A stretch of 64,000 nt of DNA from Amorphophallus konjac (GCA_022559845.1 CM040120.1:165522334-165586333), one strand, 5' to 3'; positions 32,298 to 44,744 are shown, counted from the first letter of the stretch. A program made the numbers and translations. The notes: generated from the letters alone by a model not told the origin.

Positions 32298-34328
32298 TGT
32301 AGACACGCCATTCATGATGTCTCCTGAGAAAGTCTCATATTACTGTACAACGCCCCGCGACGGCTTACGCGTTTTGAATCACTTGAGTGCTTCCTTTTCT
32401 CGAGTCTTCTTCCGCCCTTTTCGGCATCCGGAATCATCTCGTCACAGCATTCGGACGGCATCAACACCAATCGGACGCACCGGAAGGTTCCAGAACCAGG
32501 AAGATGGTCTGGCGGGTGGCTGCCGAAGCCTTTTGTAGGGGACCCGGGGGGTCTTCATGGAGGCGTCCAGGACCCTGGACGCCCCCACTACTTTTATATA
32601 TACAAAACGTAAAAAAATAATAATAATTTATGGAGGCGTCCAGGTTCCTGGACGCCTCCATGAAAAGAAAAATAAAAAATATATATGCCAGTTGGCATAA
32701 AAAGACAAAACAAAAAAATAAAATAATATATTTATGGAGGCGTCCAGGCCCCTGGACGCCTCCATCAACTCCCTCACGGGCGCCGCCCACCGAACGACTG
32801 TTTGTCGTGTGTGAAAAAAGCCAAATTATGGAGACGTCCAGCCAGCTGGACGCGCCCATTTCTGAATCACGGGTCGCCGCTCATAAAATCACGCGTTGTG
32901 CCAAACCGCGTGCGGCCGTCGGTAGGGTTCGGTGGACCTGTTTGAGGCGTCCGGGGCCCTGGACGCCTCCACAAAAATATTCTGAAAAAATAAATAAAAA
33001 TAGAATAAAATATTAGTTCGGCCCTGATGGAGGTGTCCAGGGTCCTGGACGCCTCCACCCTCCGGAGCCCTATAAATAGAGGCCCACCCCCTCAGTTCTG
33101 GAGGAGCTTCGAAGAGATCCGATAGGCTGCCGGAGCCCAGAGGCTACCAGAGTCATTTCTAACCCGTGGGGTCTTTTGTAGGTGGAGGTTATGCCGGCTT
33201 CTCGGGTGCCCACGCTCGCGAGAGGAAGGTCGTCTTCATCCACCGCGCTTCCACGTCGTCCCCACGCTGCCGGAGCTCCACCGGATCTCACCCTCGGCTC
33301 CTCCAATAAGCCTTTTCTTCCCCTTTTTCTCCATAGTTCTTTACATTCATCATACTACATCCTCTATCTCCCTATATAAGGGCGCCGTCTCTTGCATACT
33401 TCTTGCATTCATCATCACATTTTCCTCCTACTCGAGTCCGAGAGGGGTTTAAAACCACACCAACCAGGTGTGTGTCAGGTCACGATCTCGTTACTTTTAT
33501 TGCAAGGAATTATTACTACACTGCCATTTTCTAATTCCGTTCGTTTATTATCTACTGTTTTGCAAGGGTAACCAAGGAAAGCCTTCTCCGTCGGCCGGCC
33601 GAAGGGGGAGGAAGAAGCAACCCGCCATCTCCCGCTCTTGAGGTAGGCGCGATCACTTTCTTTATTTTGGGGTCTTTCGGCCCCTGGCGATCGCATCTTG
33701 TTCTCGAGGCCGCGGCGAGTCACTTCCCCAATGGTCGTTTAAATTTCCCGTTCTTATATTCTCTTTATATTCTGTTATATTCTGCTCATATTCTCGAGGC
33801 CGCGGCGAGTCACTTCCCCAATGGCCGTTTAAATTCCCGTTCTTATATGTTATATTCTTATCTATTCATGTTCTCGAGGCCGCGGCGAGTCACTTCCCCA
33901 ATGGCCGTTTAAATTCCCGTTCTTATATGTTATATCCTTATCTATTCATGTTCTCGAGGCCGCGACGAGTCACTTCCCCAATGGCCGTTTAAATTCCCGC
34001 TCTTTATATTCTCTTTATATTCTGTTATCTTCTTATCTGCTCATATTCTCGAGGCCGCGGCGAGTCACTTCCCCAATGGCCGTTTCAATTCTTGCTATTT
34101 AATTTCTGCACTATTCCTGTCCCCCCGAGGTCGCGGCGAGTCACTTCCCGCTATGGCCATTTAACCCCCATATTTTGCTATCTTACATTTGTCCCGCTCG
34201 CCCCGCCGGAGCAATCTCCCGTGGTGGCCCCTTCTCTTTTCTCTTATTTCTGTGCTGCAGCAAACATAAGAAGAGCCCGCGCTCTCCGCGTCTTCTCCGC
34301 TTCCCCGAACCGCGTGACGTCGCTCACA
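32298..34328 (+). repeat. element F 3' LTR
   Basis: 2031 bp with the same layout as the 5' LTR: palindromes at about 32559, 32631, 32735, 32829, 32943 and 33028, TATAAATA at 33071, tandem units at about 33703-34165, ending GCTCACA before the target duplication atgca. Confidence 0.95.
33071..33078 (+). promoter_or_regulatory. TATA box of element F 3' LTR
   Basis: TATAAATA in the same context as 9710. Transcription from here would read out through the LTR into the antisense strand of element A pol. Confidence 0.7.
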
Positions 34329-34333
34329 ATGCA

Positions 34334-35918
34334 CTGGGTAGCTCTCTTCATGCTTTTTTAACTGTTGGGATGAGTAGGCAATGACTCTCCCTTGTTGCAT
34401 TAACACACATCCGAGGCCAATGTCAGACGCATCGGTATATACCTCGAATTTATCCCCTTCAGTTGGTAATGCCAATACCGGGGCGGTTGTTAGATGATCC
34501 TTCAAGGCTTGGAAGCTCTTCTCGCATTCTTCATCCCACTTATAAGGAATCTCCTTATGGGTCAACCTAGTAAGAGGAACGGTGATCTTGGAGAAGCCCT
34601 TGATGAATCGCCTGTAATAGCCAGCTAGACCCAAGAAACTATAGATCTCGGTAGCATTGGTCAGCCTTTCCCAACTCTTCATGACCTCGACTTTCGACGG
34701 GTCAACAGAAATCCCATCCTTCGAGATCACATGTCCTAGGAAGGACACTTCCTCCAGCCAAAAGTCGCACTTGCTGAGTTTGGCGTAGAGTTGATTATTC
34801 TTAAATATTTATAATGCAGTCCTTAAGTGTTCTTTATGATCTTCTTCGGTCTTTGAATAAATCAATATGTCATCAATGAAGACCACTACAAATTGATTTA
34901 GATGAGGCCTGAATATACTATTCATCAACTGCATAAAATTTGCAGGAACATTCGTTAGTCCAAAAGGAATAACAACAAATTCGTAGTGTCCATACCTGCT
35001 CCGGAATGCGGTCTTATGAATGTCCTCATCCTTGATTTTCAATTGGCGATATCCTGACCGGAGATCAATCTTTAAGAAATATTTGGATCCAGATATCTGA
35101 TCGAATAACTCATCGATTCTCGGCAGTGGATACTTGTCCTTGATAGTAAGATGGTTCAACTGTCAATAGTCGATGCAGAGTCTCATCGATCTATCCTTCT
35201 TCTTTACAAATAATACGGGCGCTTCCCACGGGGAAGTGCTTGGTCTGATCAATCCTTTCTTCAAAAGCTCCATCAATTGCTCTTTTAATTCCTTAAGCTT
35301 GATGGGGGACATCCTATAAGGTGCCTTAGAAACTGAACCCGCACCAGGGACAAGGTCGATGGTGAAAGCCACCTCTCTTTGTGGGGGTAATCTGGGCAAA
35401 TCTTCCGGGAATACATCGGGAAACTCTCGAACTACTCGGATGTCTTCTATCTTGGACTCCTTAGTCTCTCTTATGGTGACAAAAGCAAGGAAGGATACAC
35501 ACCCTTTCCTTATTAGCTTATGGGCTCGAAGAGTTGAAATAAGATGTGACTTGTTCCAACCCTTAATGCTAGTGTAGACAAGTTTCGGGAACTGCTTAAA
35601 AGTTACTTTGCCATTCTGGCAATCTATAACTGCCTTGTGTGTGGATAGCCAATCGGCTCCTATTATAACATCATAGTCCTTCATGTCTAAGCACATTAAA
35701 TTGGCAGGTAGATTTTTCCCTTTCACCAGAACTTCACAATTCAGATAATGGTGTGTGATCTCGGATTCGTTTCCGAGAGGAGTTGAAATAATTAAATCTA
35801 TCCATTCCGGTTCCATAGGTAATGGATCAACAAACTGCTTGGAAACAAAAGAATGTGATGCGCCGGTATCAAACAAGACGCGAGCAGACTTGGAACAAAT
35901 CTTTAATGTACCTTCCAC
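34334..35918 (-). pseudogene. element A protease, reverse transcriptase and start of RNase H, broken
   Basis: Reading from 35918 leftwards: aspartic protease (VLFDTGASHSFVSKQF), WLSTHKAVIDC, then RT ([67 protein letters not shown], catalytic FIDD within [12 protein letters not shown]), then the RT connection ([12 protein letters not shown]) and the RNase H start ([15 protein letters not shown]). An in-frame TGA at 35160-35162 and a TAA at 34806-34808 break it. The TGA sits where RT normally has Arg after CIDY, consistent with CGA to TGA. The frame continues at 8932 across element F. Confidence 0.9.
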
Positions 35919-36910
35919 CAGTCGCCTTCATCTTGATCTGCCTCCTGAATAGCTTGGAGACGTGCTTGCTTCTTCACCGAGTGCTTCTCGTCTCCGACTT
36001 GATCATTTAGTAAGGGACAATCGGGGATCCGGTGATCACGGCTCCCGCAACGGAGACAAGCTCCCAATCTCCTCCAGCATTCTTCGGCCTTATGGCCGGC
36101 CTTGTCGTAGTGCTTACACACCTCTTTGGAAGGTGTGGCAGTAATGGAGAAGGGCTTGCTATTCTTGTTGAACTTTTTCTCCTGGGAGGAATCTCCTCCG
36201 TTGCTAGCTCTCTTCTTGTTGAAGGACGTCTTGAAAGTGCCAGAGCTCGTAACGTGTTCCTCCTCATCTTTTTCACGGATCTGGTCGGACAGCTCCGTGG
36301 CATCTTCTAATAACTGGGCTCTTTGCACTATCTCCGAGTAGACTTGAATGTCCATCGGCGCCAGTTGGGTAATGTATTGGGGTCGAAGCCCATTAAGAAA
36401 CCTTCTAGCCTTCATTTTCTCGGTACACACTAAATGCGGTGCATACCTTGATAGACGAGAGAATTGGGCCTCATACTCGGCCACGAATAATGTCATTTGC
36501 TTTAATGCGGCGAACTCCGCAGCCTTCTTCTCTTGGATAGGATCTAAAAAGTATTTATTGTTGAAATAGTCAACAAACTCACCCCACGTGACTTGTTCCT
36601 GGGGCAAGGTAGCTTCTATTGACTCCCACCAAAAATGAGCATCCCACTCTAATTGGAAGGTTGCTAATAAAACTTTCTCTTCATCCGTGCATTGCATGAC
36701 ACAGAATATACGTTCGATCTCCCTGATCCAGTGCTCGACATCATCGGGGTCAGTCGAACCAATGAACTTTGGTGGGTTCATGCTACGAAAACTCTGGTGG
36801 AGATCTTCCGCTCCACGGTTGGCTCCGCCCTGCACCACTTGTTGTAGCGCCTGAGTGAGGCCTTGGACAGTACGTTGTATGTCGCGCCATTGAGCACGTT
36901 CAGCGGCCAT
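35903..36910 (-). CDS. gag: element A gag
   Basis: 335 codons without interruption. A retrotransposon-gag domain spans about residues 45-200 (FRSMNPPKFIGSTDPDDVEHWI, MQCTDEEKVLLATFQL, FNNKYFLDP, EYEAQFSRLSRYAPHL, FLNGLRPQYI). It is followed by a linker and zinc-knuckle region CKHYDKAGHKAEECW with ACLRCGSRDHRIPDC behind it. The protein would assemble the capsid-like particle. The end overlaps the protease frame by 16 bases in a different frame; in Tekay elements gag and pol are normally one frame, so a small indel near 35900-35930 is likely. Elements B and C carry relatives of this gag. Confidence 0.85.
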   Translation of the reverse strand: MAAERAQWRDIQRTVQGLTQALQQVVQGGANRGAEDLHQSFRSMNPPKFIGSTDPDDVEHWIREIERIFCVMQCTDEEKVLLATFQLEWDAHFWWESIEATLPQEQVTWGEFVDYFNNKYFLDPIQEKKAAEFAALKQMTLFVAEYEAQFSRLSRYAPHLVCTEKMKARRFLNGLRPQYITQLAPMDIQVYSEIVQRAQLLEDATELSDQIREKDEEEHVTSSGTFKTSFNKKRASNGGDSSQEKKFNKNSKPFSITATPSKEVCKHYDKAGHKAEECWRRLGACLRCGSRDHRIPDCPLLNDQVGDEKHSVKKQARLQAIQEADQDEGDWWKVH

Positions 36911-37061
36911 GATCCTACAAGATTTTAAGTAACTATATTAATATATGATTAATCAAAAGTCTAAGTCCCTAAGTTAACTTAACCCATGGTTCTACCCAAT
37001 CTCACTGGGTAAGGTATAAACCTATCCTTGGACTTGGTTTCCTAGGAATTGAATATCCTAG

Positions 37062-37073
37062 GCTCTGATACCA
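37062..37073 (-). other. primer binding site of element A
   Basis: gctctgatacca on the plus strand is the exact reverse complement of TGGTATCAGAGC, the initiator tRNA-Met site. It lies seven bases from the LTR start at 37081. Confidence 0.85.
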
Positions 37074-37080
37074 CAAAAAC

Positions 37081-40000
37081 TATCACATCCCGAGCATGGA
37101 AGGAACCCGGTATGCGTGACGAGTTATATCAATCATGTCAATCAAAGCTTAAGTGTATTCGACACATAGACAGAGCGCGCAAAAGTAGAGATAACCCAAA
37201 TCATTTATTCAAAATAACCATCAAGATACTTCCATTACATAATCTTAATAAAAGTACTAAGGACAGATCTTGACTCAATAAAAGAAAACTATAATGATTG
37301 ACTCAAGAAAATAGAGAAAAGACACGGCTAGATAGATGCTTCTATGACTGGATGGCTCTACGCTCTTTTACTCATTCCCGATCCCATCCGATTGAATCTC
37401 ATCATCGGAGTTACCTGAAACGTAGGGGAAAACACTAGGTGAGCGAACGCTCAGTAGGAATTATATCTCAAGTACAAGCTTGATTTAAGTAATTATATGT
37501 TATATGAATGCAAGTCTAGCTATGCATGTACACATGACGATGACAAGAGAAATTAGAGTATCAAGAGTTAATGAACTAGCAAGATTTAAAGATATTCATA
37601 TAGAATGTATCAAGATGGTCAAGCACGTAAACATATCAAGTCATGTTACGTGAATTGGCTATCATAATATCAAGCAAGTAATACCCATTCCGGGCCACAC
37701 AAGTCATGTCAAGTCAAGTCAAGCACAAATCGTGGAATGCCATAAAGCAAGCTCGTCATGCACATCGGTGCAATGCCACACCGTGATCAATATAGCTCCC
37801 ATGGGCACAAGTACTTTTGGGTGCTCCTCTCAGGACCAGATCGGGCCCTATATGCGCAGGCATTGGGTCATGTATATTTAGACATCCACTATAGTTATAG
37901 CCAATATAGAGTTCCAAAGGAATAACCATTGAAAGATGATAAGGTAGATTTTCACAAATGAAGGAGTTCAAGGGTTGAACTTTGAACAAGTATGACACAT
38001 CATTAATCCTCACGAAAATCTAGACATGGCGTGAAACTGGGTAAATGGCACCCACTCGGTCGCCGCCAATTACAGAAATAGCGCCCACATGCATGGTCGC
38101 TTATTCTTGTGAACAGTATAGGCTCTACGAAATAGCGCCCAGGCTTAGGTCGCTATATCAGGGAAATAACGACACTAGACAGGTCGCCAATTCATTGTGG
38201 CACCCAAGTCAGTGTGGCCAATTACTGACAGAGAACAGACTTCTCAAAGAGTCTAGAAATAGCGCTCTAAGAGGACTAAAGCATCACGTTTCTTCAGAGT
38301 GACGTGACAAGACACAGTGTCATGGGTTTTTAGGGTACAACCTGCTCGACTGCCTTGAGGGAATCCAAGGCTAGCGTAGACTTACGGAGGTCTTCATGAT
38401 GAAATCACTAGTCCGAAGGAAGGAATATCCCACGGAGGGCTCAAACATCACCGAGAGTTGAGTGTGTAATCGATGAAATCAAAACGGAAACCCCATCTAC
38501 GGATGTGAGATGAGAGTGTCAATAGACCCGCGATATGGGCCAGAAAACGCGATAAAACTGTGAAACGGGAAATCTACGCCTGTACAGAAGTCGATATTTA
38601 ATGAAATAGTGACTTTCTGAAAGGTCATTCAATCCGAATTTATATCAGAATTTTCATGGCTATAATGGAAATTAACGACACTGTATAAGGGCGTTAATTC
38701 TAGGATTTTTTTTTCCAAAATTAGTATCTATGATTTCAATTAGCGACTATGTACAGTGGCGTTCATTCTTTAAAAGACACCCTGACCTCGGTTGTGCATT
38801 CATAATTTTCAATATATGCTCCATTTACTGGTTATTTACAAATTAGCGCCCTTGCGTGACGGCGTTCATTATTTAAATAGCGACTGAGGGAATGTCACCC
38901 ATTCTTTGTCAGGTGATACGCATCGGGCAAATATGATCTTAGGCACATATTAGTATTCACAGACTGGAAGTTTACAAAATCAGGAAAGTAAAGGCATGTA
39001 TAGACAGAGAAAATTATTAGGAATCCAGAATCATATTCATGTATTAATTTTAACGTCAGGTTTTGTAGATATAAATTTTTAAGCAGGTGATATTTATTAA
39101 ATGCTTAAAAGAAATAGCAGATTGACAAAGGGTCGTTCATTAAACGATGCCCTGACCACTGTTGCTATTTCAGAAGAATTAGCGACAACGCATGCGGGTG
39201 TTCATTAAATAAGCGCCCAAGCCAGGGTCACTATTTACTAAAATGCAGTAAAAACTACAGGTACTGAAATAGAGATCATGGTACCATGCTATATGACCTA
39301 TATGCATGAAATTATCGTGATTAACAGGTTGGGCTTCGTAACTTGAGAACACCTACCTCTTGTGGCTTGATCTGAATGATGAACGAAGCAGAGATAAGAA
39401 GGGAATAGGCAGCAGTAGCAACCGCAACTACAGCTACGGCAAGTAAGAGGAAGACGTTGCTTCAACTGTAATCGGGCAGTGAACAATGGCAGCGAGGGAA
39501 GGAGATATATAATAAGAGCAACTGTAGCAACGGCAGCACTCGGCCAACAGGCACTATCAGAAGAAGTAAAGTTTCTCCTCCACAACACTACAACCGTAAT
39601 TGTAGCACTGCCGCTTTGGCTTCCACCTCACCAAGTTGATAGAGGAGGAAGGAGAGGAAGGCGAGGAGTTCTCTTTCCTCCTTTCACAGCAATAAGTCGC
39701 AACAGGAACTCCCTTCGAATCACAGAAGAAGTAGTAGCTTCTGCATGTTTGAGATGGCTTGAATTTATAGGGAAGGCAAACTTACGAGGTTTTTAGAATC
39801 CTAAAGGGATAGAAGTTTTCCATGAAAGCAATCTTAATAAGTGTAAGCTTTCCCATACATATCTTTATTGCTAATTCACCAGCCACCATCGATCGAAACC
39901 CTAAGCTTCTCATGCAGGCTTCGAACGTGAGATAGTTTTTGGGCTTTGAAAACAACCTCATCTTACACTTATATGTATATATATCCTATACTTCCCTTGG

Positions 40001-40286
40001 CCGTAGGAAGGGTTATGGGCATTTAAGGCCCATTAGCTATTAGTTCTTTTGGCCTATATATATATGTACGGGGGGCCCATGTGTGGTTTATTTGCAAGGC
40101 CCATTGTATAAGTAAGTTAAAGCTTATTTATGTTTTTAAGGCTTAACTCACATGCGTGAGGCCCTAATGGAATAACTAGAGGTTGGGCTTGTTAGATAGT
40201 GTTTGATTTGGGCCCTTTGACTATTTAGTTGGAGGTTTTTAGTTATTTAGGGAGATTTTATTCTTATATTTTATCGGGTTGCTACA
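37081..40286 (-). repeat. element A 5' LTR (3.2 kb, full length)
   Basis: It starts tatcacatcccg (TG mutated to TA) and ends gggttgctaca, with the ttata duplication following. The first 1.6 kb matches the left LTR; the rest (38681-40286) is its only copy here and should hold U3. TATA candidates on the minus strand are at about 39760, 39975 and 40060; I cannot choose between them. Motifs of the ggtcgc/gcgacc type recur at 38050-39240. Confidence 0.85.
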
Positions 40287-40291
40287 TTATA
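40287..40291. repeat. target site duplication of element A, right copy (ttata)
   Basis: Direct repeat of 5548-5552. Confidence 0.85.
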
Positions 40292-40604
40292 AGCCCACAT
40301 GCTTCCACTGCGCGCTTAATACAATGCACCCAGGCATTACAGACAACTCGGCATCCGCATCTCAGCACACACACGGCGCCATCGCAATTCATGAAACTGC
40401 AATATACCACGCCTCGAGTACAGATCCTGCTAACAGTCGATCACAAGTCGCCAAAGTGCAAACCATCATGCCAAGAGCCACAGCACAAGCCACAAGGAAT
40501 GCTAATCTCAACTTATCCTCACGTCCTAAAATAATTACAGAACCTTCACAGCACAACAGTCGCCAAACATGGCTCGTCGAACATGGTGCACAACGGCCCC
40601 CAAA
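40292..40604 (-). other. non-coding body of element E, part 2
   Basis: Continuation of the sequence interrupted at 5552. The overlapping open frames here have no recognisable domain. Composition (C- and A-rich, many short CA words) matches 4900-5540. Confidence 0.5.
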
Positions 40605-40609
40605 TCCTT
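40605..40609. repeat. target site duplication of element B, left copy (tcctt)
   Basis: Matches 48013-48017 after the right LTR. Confidence 0.88.
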
Positions 40610-43333
40610 TGTAACACCCCTAATTTTTTTGAAAAATTATTTAGGAATTTTCTGGGATTAAAATATAATTACTAATTAATTTAAAATGCTTAATGGGCTA
40701 TTAAGAAGAATTAAGGATTTATTGAATCCATTTAAAGGCCCTCTACTGACCAAAGGGTTAAGCCCAACTCAAATGGGCCCAAAAACCCAATTCTAGGACT
40801 TTTAGACCCAAGCCCATTAATAGAAACGTAAATTAGGTAATTTACGGATTTAAAATGGGATATATAAATCAATTAGGAGATAAATGAGAGATAACAAGAA
40901 AATCAAATTTTTTTGGAATAAGCGTCGCCTAGCGGTCTATCGCGAGACAGCCAAGTACACCCTAGCAGTCTGGCTATGACCGCTAAGCGACCCCAGTTCC
41001 ATGAAACGTAGAAACGTGAAAAGCTTGAATCTATGATGACCAAATCACCTTAGATCGAAGCTACCTGGCGTGGAAGACTCTCTAGAACTCTAAGGGATTA
41101 ACTCTACTCCAATTTAGGACTCCTGTTTTCATTGATTGTACATGATGAATTTGATGTTTTATTATGACTGGGCATATAGGGTTAACATAGTATGCATGAA
41201 CCTTGCCCTTAATAAGAAATTGATAATTTTGGCTTACTTCACCCAAACACATGCATCTCCATCTTTTAATATAGTTGCATCAGGCCTTATTTACCTACTG
41301 GCATATTTTTCGATGCACCTATTTGCCTTAGAATTGGCATGCTCTTCGAGTTTTATATTGTTTGCCACAGACAGAAAGAAACAGTCTTTCTATGACCGCC
41401 AGAGGTACCTAGCAGCCTTGCGACAAACCGCTAAGCCTTGTTAAGCGGCCTTCCTATGACCGCTAATCGATTTTTGAAATATGCACCTTGTTAACTCTAA
41501 ACAGATGGCAGATTGACCCTATTGGCTATATGTTAAGCCTAGTTAATGAGGTCTTATTCCTACTTTTGACTTTATATTCATAATATTGGTTATATTATGT
41601 ACCATCCATGATAGATTGCATGTCATACATGGTTTAAATTCTTATTTTAAACTTATGCTAATTTCATGCCAAAACCATATACTCTTGTATGTATCTTACA
41701 TTTCATATGGTTCATGGACTTGTCTAGTTTTGATTTGATCATTGTTTTTCCATGATCCTTTCTCTTCTAGAGTCTTTTCTTAAGTACATGGTGCGTACTC
41801 CGGCGCGTGGCCATTAGATACACTTTGCACTTATAGGCACACTTTCTTCGACTTGTGATCCTCTCCGCCAGATATTCCTTCTATCGAACTAGGTGATCTT
41901 ATTTTAAGGCCTCCATAAGACTCCGCGAGCCTGGGATTCCCACTAGGATGCCGAGCTGGTTGTACCCTCAAAACCCAATTGTCTAGAAAGCACTTTACCG
42001 ATGTATTATGTGTTTCGGGTCACTAGCTGTCATACGGAGACCACCAGAGTCTGGTAGCGGCCATTTACTGGACCGCCAATGACGCCTAGCAGCCCTGCCT
42101 TGACCGCATGGTTCCAGTTCAATCGTTTCATCGACTCTGTCGTTAAACGGTCCAATCATGACCGCATAGATCAATAAATGGTCCAGCAATGACCGCTTCT
42201 ATCTAGTTCCTGTTTAACCTAGGGTTTTGACTCAAGGGTTGAATACCTAAGTTCCTAGATGGTCTAATGATTATCTAGAACCTAACACTTTATTCAATAA
42301 ACTACCTAATGAATTATGGAAATTAATGAATGTACCGTTAAGTTGCCGAATTCCTTCCGTGGCGTGACCTTGTCCTTAATGCATTCTTTGAATTCTCATG
42401 TTCAAAATTGAAGCATTCTTACCTTGACATAGTTATCATGAGCTTATTATTTGAATTGTGACATTATTGGCCTGACTTTATTATTATACTCGTGGAAGTA
42501 GCTAGATTTATAACGTGAAGATGTAGATCGGGCACTGATTGTGTCCAAGGGCTCGACTCTAGCCACCTCGGCTGATTGATGGAAACATGCTATAAACCAT
42601 GGGGTATGATGAACACTAGCATCGCCTTGCACTGGGAGTAGTTTTTTTATAAATTAGTGAAATCCACGAGGCAATCTAGTGAAATTACATTCTTGCGTGT
42701 TAAGTGACTTTCTAGTGCTTAGCCTTTATGGTTATGAAAAGTGCATTCTCGTTACATTCTTGTTCATGGAAGGCCATATTTACATTCATGTTATATTCTT
42801 GCTCGATCTTATTCCCAATCTACATGGACTCTCATATCTCATCTTAACCATATCTTGTTACTTGTGTTACTTTGGTTTATACCGCATGTTTTACCGTATT
42901 TCCTTTATCTTATTTTCTAGAGCTAAAATGTTAATTACTTAAACATTACCTTCATGTTGATACGAAGATATCTACTGGGCATGTGTGCTCATTCCCTACT
43001 TTTCTAATCTTTTTTTCAAAAATTCTAGCGAGTCGGATTCAGATTATTCAAGTGATGGATCTGGAAGTGATTGACGGTTCGAGAGAAGCCGTAGCTAGTC
43101 TAGTCAAGAGTCAATTATGTAATTTTTGCTTTATTGAGTCTAGTTAGTCCAAGAGTCAATATCATGTACTTGATTATTATTATCAATAAAAGTCAGATTT
43201 TTGATCAACTATTGTGTCCATTCATCTTATGTGTGAATGATTTGCACTCTAATTGTTACTGTCACTTGAGGCTTCTCTTGCCGGCTATTCACGTTCCCGA
43301 TTAGTTTCCGCTGCATAATCTTGGGGCGTGGCA
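40610..43333 (+). repeat. element B 5' LTR with an internal deletion
   Basis: TGTAACACCCC to GGGGCGTGGCA, 2724 bp. It is about 545 bp shorter than the 3' LTR because the stretch equivalent to 45259-45803 is missing at about 41124. That stretch holds the only TATA-like sequence I see in the 3' LTR (TGTAAATA at 45296). It contains many agcggtc/gaccgc words (40930-42200). Confidence 0.88.
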
Positions 43334-43340
43334 GTTAAAG

Positions 43341-43352
43341 TTGTATCAGAGC
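43341..43352 (+). other. primer binding site of element B
   Basis: ttgtatcagagc, one mismatch from TGGTATCAGAGC, seven bases after the LTR end. Confidence 0.75.
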
Positions 43353-43571
43353 CTAGGCATAAGTACATCCTAGGAAAATGTCATGTCATAGGCTAAGTCC
43401 GAGGTTTAAGGACCTACACCTATGAACTAAGGAAAGAATTTCCCCACCTATGTGAGATTTGGGTAGAGCCGGGATGAGATAGTTATTTAGAACTTATCTC
43501 TAAGTTAACTCCCTTTAATTTCGTAGGAATTAACAAATCATTCATTTTCCCTCAGGTACCTTACTCTCTCA

Positions 43572-44627
43572 ATGGCTCACCGTGTCAACTGGGATGTGAT
43601 GCAACAAACTATTGCGGATCCTACCCAGGCCCTTCAGACTGTGGCCCAAGCTGGTCCGGGTAATCTGCACGGGAATTTTCGGAGCATGAATCCTCCAAGA
43701 TTCTCTGGTTCCTCCAACCCCGACGAGGCAGAGAATTAGATTGACAAAATGAACAGAATATTCGACGTTATGCAATGCACTGATCAAGAGAAGGTCCGTC
43801 TCGCCACCTTCCAATTAAACAAGGATGCGGGTACTTGGTGGAAAGCTATTCCGACACCTCCTCCAAACACACCACATACTTGGGAAGCATTTCTCGTACT
43901 CTTTTGAGCAAAATATTTTTTCGAGGACGTTAAGGAATGGAAGGCTGTGGAATTTGCTTCTTTAAGGCAAGGGACGATGACCTTGGCGGAATATGAACTT
44001 CAATTCTCCCGTTTGTCTCCATATGCTCCTCACTTGGTTAGCACCGATCTCCTAAAGGCTAACCGATTCATGGATGGTTTGAGGCCCATATTTATTCAAC
44101 AACTTGGGTCTCAAAATATCCGCACATATACTGAAATGGTCCAACGGGCACATTTATGTAAAAGAACCTGGGAGAAGGTGGGGAAGTTCCAGGGTAAAGA
44201 AGAAAGGTCAAGCCGAAGACATGATAGGCGAGAGGAAAAAGAAGGAAGGTTTAGCATCACGGAGGATGATGAACCCCATTATAACAAGAGGTCCCGCAAT
44301 GGAAATGATAATGGTAAAAGAATAAGTAATGGAAAAAGGAATGGCAATGGCAACATCAATGGAAAGAATAAAAGAGCCAAGGAGGAGGATGAAAAGCAGG
44401 TCATGGCGGCTTGCTCATTTTGTGTAAAGTTCGGACACTCGGCTGAACAATGCTGGAAGCGTCTCGGCACTTGTCTCAAGTGTGGAAGTCGGGAGCATCG
44501 CTTGTCTCTGTGTCCTTTCATAAAGGAACAATCTTCAAGGGACAATAATGGATGCGGGCGACGAGGCCGACTAAATGCCATCTTGGATGATGAAGGTAAA
44601 ACGATTGAAGGTACCATCTTGACCTAA
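43572..44627 (+). pseudogene. gag: element B gag, two nonsense codons
   Basis: About 351 codons in one frame from ATG 43572: NFRSMNPPRFSGSSNPDEAE, MQCTDQEKVRLATFQLNK, EYELQFSRLSPYAPHL, FMDGLRPIFIQQLG, then a basic/Asn-rich linker and zinc-knuckle region CSFCVKFGHSAEQCW with TCLKCGSREHRLSLC. TAG at 43737-43739 replaces an expected Trp (N-W-I-D), consistent with a G-to-A change. TGA at 43905-43907 is the second stop. No frameshift seen. The frame ends EGTILT just before the PPT. Confidence 0.85.
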
Positions 44628-44709
44628 TTATATTTAGCATTGTCTTAATTATTAGTGTAAATAATTAGCCATAAATTAAAATCACAGTCTCCATAAAACT
44701 CATGTAATG

Positions 44710-44744
44710 AATTTGGGGACCAAATTCTTTTAAGTGGGGGAGGG
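44710..44744 (+). other. polypurine tract of element B
   Basis: atttggggaccaaattc, then ttaagtgggggaggg directly before the TGTAACACC of the 3' LTR. The same arrangement occurs reversed in element C at 50306-50340. Confidence 0.8.

Larger units (their letters stand above)
8933..34328 (+). mobile_element. element F: 25.4 kb Tat-lineage Ty3-gypsy retrotransposon with an antisense PMD gene array
   Basis: The near-identical LTRs 8933-10962 and 32298-34328 start TGTAGACACG and end GCTCACA. They are bounded by the 5-bp duplication atgca at 8928-8932 and 34329-34333. Plus-strand order is leader, gag, protease with G-patch, RT, RNase H, second RNase H, integrase, then 12.6 kb before the 3' LTR. The second, archaeal-type RNase H marks the Tat/Ogre lineage. 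The 12.6 kb region holds minus-strand genes P1, P1b, P2 and P3. In the first ~215 LTR bases I count four differences between copies, so insertion is young compared with element A. Confidence 0.95.
5553..40286 (-). mobile_element. element A: Tekay/Del-type Ty3-gypsy chromovirus, interrupted by element F
   Basis: The right LTR is 37081-40286 and the left LTR is 5553 to about 7151. Reversed PBS, gag, protease, RT, RNase H, integrase and a chromodomain follow in the expected minus-strand order. The element is flanked by the 5-bp direct repeat ttata. It is split inside the RNase H coding region by the 25.4 kb element F; without F it is about 9.3 kb. Multiple in-frame stops and a deletion through the 3' LTR show it is dead. 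Confidence 0.9.

Noticed and set aside
41136..41444. 102-codon frame in LTR B, with a related frame at 45819-46127
   Set aside because: Both copies keep the frame because the LTRs are near-identical, and the protein is hydrophobic from TA-rich LTR DNA; no domain and no start context.
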